Positions 4,820 to 8,693 of a DNA stretch of 8,693 bases are shown piece by piece. A program made the translations under genes and the position numbers. The DNA is from CAYLZW01 sp964388085 (GTDB lineage: Bacteria > Myxococcota > UBA727 > CAYLZW01): assembly GCA_964388085.1 (NCBI GenBank), contig CAYLZW010000246.1, forward strand, positions 1 through 8,693, written 5' to 3'. Each line of letters starts with the position of its first letter. Position 1 is the stretch's first letter. Below the pieces are notes generated by a model, which worked only from the letters and a program-made list of their open reading frames with translations, was not told the origin of the DNA and made no database searches.

Positions 4820-7129
4820 TCACTCGTCGCCGGCCTCGCTGGCGCCGGCGCTCGGCCGCAAGAAGCCGATCTCGCCGAGCGTGCCGCGCCCGCCGACGAG
4901 CACGCGCCCCTGCCCGCTCTCGTCGCGGCTCACGGCGCCGACGGGCGCTCGCCCGAAGCCGCGCACCGCGCAGGGCTCATCGCCGCAGCGCGCGACGCCG
5001 AGGTGCCCCTCGCGCATGTCGAGCGGCAGCACCCGGCCGTCTTCGAGCACGACCCAGGTGTATGGGTCCCGGCAGCTGGCGCCGTCCGGATCGTCGAGGA
5101 AGCGCACCGGCGCGCCCGGCATCCCGACGATGCCGATCTCGTCCACGCGCGTCTCGCCGTCCGCGTCGCCGACGACGCCGAGCACGCTGACGTCGAAGCT
5201 GCCGTGGTTGGCCACGAGCACGACCGGCCGGTGCGCGCTGTCCGCGCAGTCGAGCACGCGCGCGGAAGCCATGGCCCGCGGCTCGACGCCCGTGCGCACC
5301 TCGTGCAGGAGATCCGCGAGCGGCAGCTCCGCCTTGCCGAGCACGTAGTCCGAGCGCACCGCCAGCACGCGGTCCCCGAGGGCGTCGCTCAGGACGTGAA
5401 ACGTCTCGGACGGCGCCGTGGCGTCCGCCTCCGCGGGCAAGATCTCCACGTCGCTGAGCTCGACCGCCTGTCGCAGCGCGCCCTCGAGGTCGAGGCAGAC
5501 GCGCACGCTGCGCTCGCCGATGGCGCCGGAGACGCCGAGCGCGCCGTCGCCGAGCTTCTGACACACGCCCGTGGTCATCGCGTTCGGGTCGTTCGGGCCG
5601 CCGCCGTAGATGTTCTCCCGCCCGCCGTCCGCGAGGCCGTCGGCGAACACGCCGAGCAGCGACTCCCCGCCGTCCGCGAGGCCGCCGGCGCTCTCGTGCT
5701 CGAGCATCACGAAGCCCGTACGCAAGAGCAGGAAGTAGCCGTCCGGTGGGTTGTAGGCCTCGTCCCCGGCGATGCTGCCCTCGGGCTGCACGAGCCAGGA
5801 GAACGCGCTCAGCTCATCGATGAGGCCGGACGCGCTCACGTCGAAGGCGAAGCTCGGCTCGGGCTGCTCGCCGTGGCTCTCGCTGCGCTGCTCCTCGCCG
5901 ATGAAGATCTTCTCCACCTCGGAGTGGGCCGCGCCCGTGGCCGGATCGAGGTAGCGCTTCCACACGCGCACCCACTTGCCGGCGGGCAGGATGGCGAGCC
6001 CGCTGCCGCTGTTCTCGCTGACCTCGGCCGCGGCCTCCGGCGACGAGCTGTCGAACGCCATGGCGCCCTCCGGAGCGTCCGCGGAGCCGTCATAGAGATC
6101 GGGCGCCGTCACCTGCGCGTCGCCCACGATCATCATGCCGGAGGCGTCCGTGCCGCTGCCGAGCATCGCGAAGCGCCCCGCCGAGACCGGCACCACGGCG
6201 CCGATGTCGAGGGCGCTGAGCTTCTCGGCGTGCAGCGCCGGATCGGGATCGAGCATGACGGGCATGAACGAGAGCGGCACGAGCGACAGCTCGCCGGGCA
6301 CGCCGGTCGGCGCCGAGCGCACCACCTCGGGCAGGCGCTGTGACTTCGCGAGCGGCGTCGCGAGCAGCGCCTCGGCGCGCACGCGCACCTCGTAGCTGCC
6401 GTAGGGGGCGAGCGGCAGGACGTCCTCGCCGGCGAGGATGCCGAGCACGCCGGCGCAGCGCGCGTTGTCGTTCGCGAGGTCCGGGTGCGCGTAGCGGAAG
6501 GCGGCGCAGAAGGCGCGCGCGTCCTCGTCGCTGACGGTCGCTTGCCCGGACAGGGCGGCGCTCTCGTCCATGAGCCGCTCACTGTCGGTGACGATGGCGG
6601 CGGGCTGCCAGGTCTCGAAGGGCGCGCGCAGCTCGACGGTGTAGCGCGTGCTGCCGCTGGCGGCGGCGAAGGCCACGAAGAGCCGCTCGGGGGAGGTGGC
6701 CTGCACGATCTCGACCTCGGGGCTCGCCGGCGGCAGAGCGACGACGAGCTCGATGCCGGAGAGCTCGTCCTGGCAGCCGAGCGGGCGCGTCGTCGTCCGT
6801 CCGCCGATGGCCGGCTCGTCGGCGAGGGCGATCACCTCGTAGCCGCCGTCGTCGCTCTCGCTCGGCAAGAGCTCGTCGAAGCCGAAGCTGCCGTCCTCGG
6901 CCGTGATCGCCGGCGTGGCGTGGCCCGGGATGACGACGCTGACGCCGGCGAGCGGCGCGCCGCCCTGATCCTTCACCACGCCGCTCAGCGACGAGGTGCC
7001 GCGCTCGTCCGCGGCCGTGTCCGGATCGCAGGGGTTCGTCGGCTCGAGGCAGCCGCCGAGGGCGAGCGGCGAGACGAGGCCGAGGAGGCCAAAGAGGCGA
7101 CGGAGGCCGGGGCGCGAGAGAGTTTGCAT
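4820..7129 (-). CDS. Large predicted lipoprotein with N-terminal carboxypeptidase-regulatory-like domain
   Basis: A 769-residue exported protein of unknown function. Residues 1-26 are a signal peptide with Arg (R6, R10, R11), a hydrophobic core and a lipobox ending LALGG-C27, so it should be lipidated on C27 and held at a membrane or the cell surface. Residues about 47-120 (LSGVVKDQGGAPLAGVSVVI, then TAEDGSFGFDELLP) match the beta-sandwich carboxypeptidase-regulatory-like/DUF4480-type fold common in secreted proteins. The rest is acidic, beta-rich and unassigned; about 624-769 (VVLVANHGSFDVSVLG, YTWVVLEDGRVLPLDM, GRVLVGGRGTLGEIGFL) reads like beta-propeller blades. Scattered cysteines (e.g. 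27, 34, the pair in RCGDEPC) suit disulphides outside the cytoplasm. The frame runs open upstream to 8113, but that part is antisense-free shadow of the patatin gene in another frame; the ATG at 7129 directly precedes the signal peptide. Its ribosome site is weak (TGGA, 7 nt spacer). It follows the patatin gene by 77 bp and may be cotranscribed. Confidence 0.88.
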   Translation of the reverse strand: MQTLSRPGLRRLFGLLGLVSPLALGGCLEPTNPCDPDTAADERGTSSLSGVVKDQGGAPLAGVSVVIPGHATPAITAEDGSFGFDELLPSESDDGGYEVIALADEPAIGGRTTTRPLGCQDELSGIELVVALPPASPEVEIVQATSPERLFVAFAAASGSTRYTVELRAPFETWQPAAIVTDSERLMDESAALSGQATVSDEDARAFCAAFRYAHPDLANDNARCAGVLGILAGEDVLPLAPYGSYEVRVRAEALLATPLAKSQRLPEVVRSAPTGVPGELSLVPLSFMPVMLDPDPALHAEKLSALDIGAVVPVSAGRFAMLGSGTDASGMMIVGDAQVTAPDLYDGSADAPEGAMAFDSSSPEAAAEVSENSGSGLAILPAGKWVRVWKRYLDPATGAAHSEVEKIFIGEEQRSESHGEQPEPSFAFDVSASGLIDELSAFSWLVQPEGSIAGDEAYNPPDGYFLLLRTGFVMLEHESAGGLADGGESLLGVFADGLADGGRENIYGGGPNDPNAMTTGVCQKLGDGALGVSGAIGERSVRVCLDLEGALRQAVELSDVEILPAEADATAPSETFHVLSDALGDRVLAVRSDYVLGKAELPLADLLHEVRTGVEPRAMASARVLDCADSAHRPVVLVANHGSFDVSVLGVVGDADGETRVDEIGIVGMPGAPVRFLDDPDGASCRDPYTWVVLEDGRVLPLDMREGHLGVARCGDEPCAVRGFGRAPVGAVSRDESGQGRVLVGGRGTLGEIGFLRPSAGASEAGDE

Positions 7130-7206
7130 GCTGACGTCCAGAGTAACCGAGGTCGAGCGCGGCGCTAGCGGGCGCGCCTCACGACGTGACCTGGATCGCG
7201 GGCACT

Positions 7207-7989
7207 TTATCGCACCTGTACGGCGACGTGCCCTCCCTCGACGGGGCGCGCGAGCGCCTGCTCGGTCGCGCGGCGCGCCTCGGCGAACGCGGCTTTGCCC
7301 TTGTCGAGCGCGAAGGGCCCCGGACGCGTGATGCCCGCGACGCTGAGCGCCACGAGCCCCGCGCGCGAGGGGATGCGCGTGTGCGCGCCCTGCTTGCGGC
7401 GCCAGGGCGAGCGCGAGAGCAGGTGGTGGTAGAGCACGCGCGGCGCGTCGTCGACGAACGTGGTGCCCGGGCGGTCGCGGATGCCACCGTCGAGGAACGC
7501 GCGCCCCTCGATCCACACCGGATGGAACATCAGCGGCACGGCGCAGCTCGCGTGAATGGCCGCCGACAGCGCGCCGCCCGTCAGCACCTCGGTCTTGCGC
7601 GTGCGCACGTGAAACGCGCTCAAGCCGACGGGCACGCGAGCGCGCGCGAAGTCGTCGCTCGGCAACAGGCGCAAGAGCCGCTCGCGAAAGAGCCGGCCGC
7701 GCAGGACGCCGAGCCCAGGGAACGGATCCCAGAAGTCCTGCCGCGTCAGGCTGAACAGCTCGCGCTGCATGACGGGCGCGTCGACGCCGGCGGCCCAGCC
7801 GCCCGCCACCAGCGCGCCCGCCGACGAGCCCGAGACGCGGGAGGGCACGAGCCCAGCGTCCTCGAGCGCGCACAAGACGCCGGCGTGCGCGAAGAAGCCG
7901 AAGAAGCCCGACGACATCGCGAGCGCGAACGGCCCCTCGGCGAGCCACTCGCGCAGCGTGGGGGCGTCGGTCGAGACGGCGTTTTGCAT
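7207..7989 (-). CDS. Patatin-like phospholipase with variant oxyanion-hole motif
   Basis: A 260-residue patatin-family (Ser-Asp dyad) lipid acyl hydrolase, predicted cytosolic or peripheral since no signal peptide is visible. The nucleophile motif GSSAG is at residues 54-58 (Ser56), the helix ASCAVPLMFHP at 146-156 matches the family, and the catalytic Asp is D166 in FLDGG. The usual glycine-rich oxyanion motif GGGx[RK]G is replaced by SGFFGFF at 27-33, while the following AHAGVL is conserved, so the fold is kept but the oxyanion loop differs. The C-terminal tail is basic (RSPWRRKQG). The frame is open to 8604, but homology begins only after the ATG at 7989; upstream residues belong to intergenic DNA and to the antisense of the kinase gene. 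There is no strong Shine-Dalgarno before this ATG. The gene is divergent from the kinase gene and upstream of the lipoprotein gene. Family is secure; substrate and whether the enzyme is fully active are open. Confidence 0.9.
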   Translation of the reverse strand: MQNAVSTDAPTLREWLAEGPFALAMSSGFFGFFAHAGVLCALEDAGLVPSRVSGSSAGALVAGGWAAGVDAPVMQRELFSLTRQDFWDPFPGLGVLRGRLFRERLLRLLPSDDFARARVPVGLSAFHVRTRKTEVLTGGALSAAIHASCAVPLMFHPVWIEGRAFLDGGIRDRPGTTFVDDAPRVLYHHLLSRSPWRRKQGAHTRIPSRAGLVALSVAGITRPGPFALDKGKAAFAEARRATEQALARPVEGGHVAVQVR

Positions 7990-8121
7990 CGTGCAGGCCG
8001 TTTGGCGTCCTCGTCCGTTTGCTGCAAGTAGCCCGCGCGCGCCGGTACCTCGCGCGCGCACCCTTGCTAGAGTCCGGCGGGCCTCGCGCTCGTTCGCGCG
8101 CCCGTTGCTCCACGAGGTGAG
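7990..8121. promoter_or_regulatory. Divergent intergenic region between patatin and kinase genes
   Basis: These 132 bp must contain or lie near the start signals of both genes. On the plus strand TGCTAGAGT (8065-8073) is an extended -10-like element (TGn followed by TAGAGT), 49 bp before the kinase ATG, but no good -35 box lies upstream of it. A 9-bp palindrome TTGCTGCAA occurs at 8019-8027. No convincing promoter was found on the minus strand for the patatin gene. Confidence 0.4.
8114..8119 (+). promoter_or_regulatory. Ribosome binding site of the kinase gene
   Basis: GAGGTG lies just before the ATG at 8122 (4 nt from the GAGG core). It is a good Shine-Dalgarno match and supports this ATG as the kinase start. 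Confidence 0.6.
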
Positions 8122-8693
8122 ATGGAAGCCGCCCCCGCCCTGGCCGAAGGTTACCCGCGCGCGTTCGGCAGCTATGTGCTGCTGACCGCCTTCGCGCAGG
8201 GCGGCATGGGCGAGGTCTACCTCGCGAAGACCGGCGGCATCGAGGGCATCGAGCGCATCTGCGTGCTGAAGAAGCTGCGCCCCGATTTCGGGCAGAACCA
8301 GGAGTACGTGAACCGCTTCCTCGACGAGGCGCGCCTCGTCGTGCAGCTGAACCACGCCAACATCGCGCACGTGTTCGACGTCGGCCGCGTCGGCAACGAG
8401 TACTACCTCGCCATGGAGTACGTCTCCGGCGTGTCGCTGAAGGGGCTGATGGCGCGCGCGTTCGAGAGCGGCGCGCCGCTCTCCGCCGACGTGGCGCTGT
8501 TCGCGCTGTGCGAGGCGCTCGAGGCGCTCGACTACGCCCATCGCCTCGAGCACCCGATGACGGGACAGGCGCTGAACCTCGTGCACCGCGACGTCTCGCC
8601 GCACAACGTCATGGTCAGCTACGAGGGAGAGGTGAAGCTCATCGACTTCGGCCTCGCCGAGAGCGAGCTCAAGGAGGAGCAGACCGAGAGCCA
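8122..8693 (+). CDS. Hanks-type serine/threonine protein kinase, N-terminal part (3' end outside window)
   Basis: The first 190 residues of a eukaryotic-like serine/threonine kinase; the frame is open through the right edge, so the product is truncated by the window, not by mutation. The short N-terminus leads into FGSYVLLTAFAQGGMGEVYL: the glycine loop has Ala25 where the first Gly is usual, a change I recall as common in myxobacterial kinases. K50 (CVLKKLRP) is the ATP-binding lysine, E69 (FLDEARL) the helix-C glutamate, H155-R156-D157 with N162 (HRDVSPHN) the catalytic loop, and D175-F-G the magnesium motif. All key catalytic residues are present, so an active kinase is expected. The HRDVSPHN form is typical of the expanded myxobacterial kinase families. 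The activation segment (ESELKEEQTES) is reached, but the C-lobe, any membrane segment and any sensory domain are outside. Substrates are unknown; divergence from the patatin gene hints at, but does not prove, a link. Confidence 0.95.
   Translation, partial: MEAAPALAEGYPRAFGSYVLLTAFAQGGMGEVYLAKTGGIEGIERICVLKKLRPDFGQNQEYVNRFLDEARLVVQLNHANIAHVFDVGRVGNEYYLAMEYVSGVSLKGLMARAFESGAPLSADVALFALCEALEALDYAHRLEHPMTGQALNLVHRDVSPHNVMVSYEGEVKLIDFGLAESELKEEQTES

Noticed and set aside
4754..6343. 529-codon open frame on the + strand opposite the lipoprotein gene
   Set aside because: It is Arg/Ala/His/Val-rich with no recognisable motif and is explained by GC-biased third positions of the minus-strand gene, which has a signal peptide and domain match.
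7150..7185. GC-rich dyad around GCTAGC between patatin and lipoprotein genes, as a terminator
   Set aside because: The arms do not align symmetrically beyond the 8-bp core CGCTAGCG and no T-run follows.
7130..8113. Upstream extension of the lipoprotein frame across the patatin gene
   Set aside because: The extension is Arg/Ala-rich low-complexity sequence in a different frame of the patatin gene; the signal peptide and lipobox begin at the ATG at 7129.
7990..8604. Upstream extension of the patatin frame to 8604
   Set aside because: It runs antisense through the kinase coding region, which shows all kinase motifs on the + strand; patatin similarity begins after the ATG at 7989.

Overview
The window is very GC-rich (about 70% by eye) with strong third-position GC bias, which opens long spurious frames on both strands. 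The gene content points to a myxobacterium or a close relative (Myxococcota): a serine/threonine kinase with the HRDVSPHN catalytic loop and a GGMGEVYLA glycine loop, a large surface lipoprotein, an Ala/Pro-linker GAF protein and a variant patatin. The phylum call is inference from protein style; there is no rRNA or other marker.

Left part (2-1991, + strand): the 3' end of kynureninase (kynU), which includes the PLP-lysine motif, followed 13 bp later by a complete kynurenine 3-monooxygenase (kmo). They look like one operon of the kynurenine branch of tryptophan breakdown, serving either NAD synthesis or Trp catabolism. The other pathway genes would lie off the left edge or elsewhere.

Middle and right part (2004-7989, - strand): four codirectional genes, in transcription order a patatin-like hydrolase (7989-7207), a 769-aa predicted lipoprotein with a carboxypeptidase-regulatory-like domain (7129-4820), a two-domain GAF protein with a Pro/Ala linker (4710-3643), and a CNNM/CorC-family membrane protein (DUF21, two CBS, CorC_HlyC; about 3350-2004). 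The GAF gene has its own convincing sigma-70-type promoter (TTGACC-18-TACAGT) just after the lipoprotein stop, and the CNNM gene is separated by a 292-bp gap, so this is probably not one simple operon. The CNNM gene converges on kmo with only 12 bp between stop codons.

Right edge (8122-8693, + strand): the N-terminal 190 residues of a Hanks-type serine/threonine kinase, divergent from the patatin gene across a 132-bp intergenic region.

No tRNA, rRNA, insertion sequence, CRISPR array or phage gene was seen. The most unusual items are the patatin with a rewritten oxyanion-hole motif beside a kinase, the GAF protein with an unrecognised N-terminal domain and a linker growing by exact 24-bp repeats, and the promoter plus leader hairpin in front of that gene. 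I see no clear evidence of a wholly new multi-gene system; the functional links proposed between the minus-strand genes are inference.
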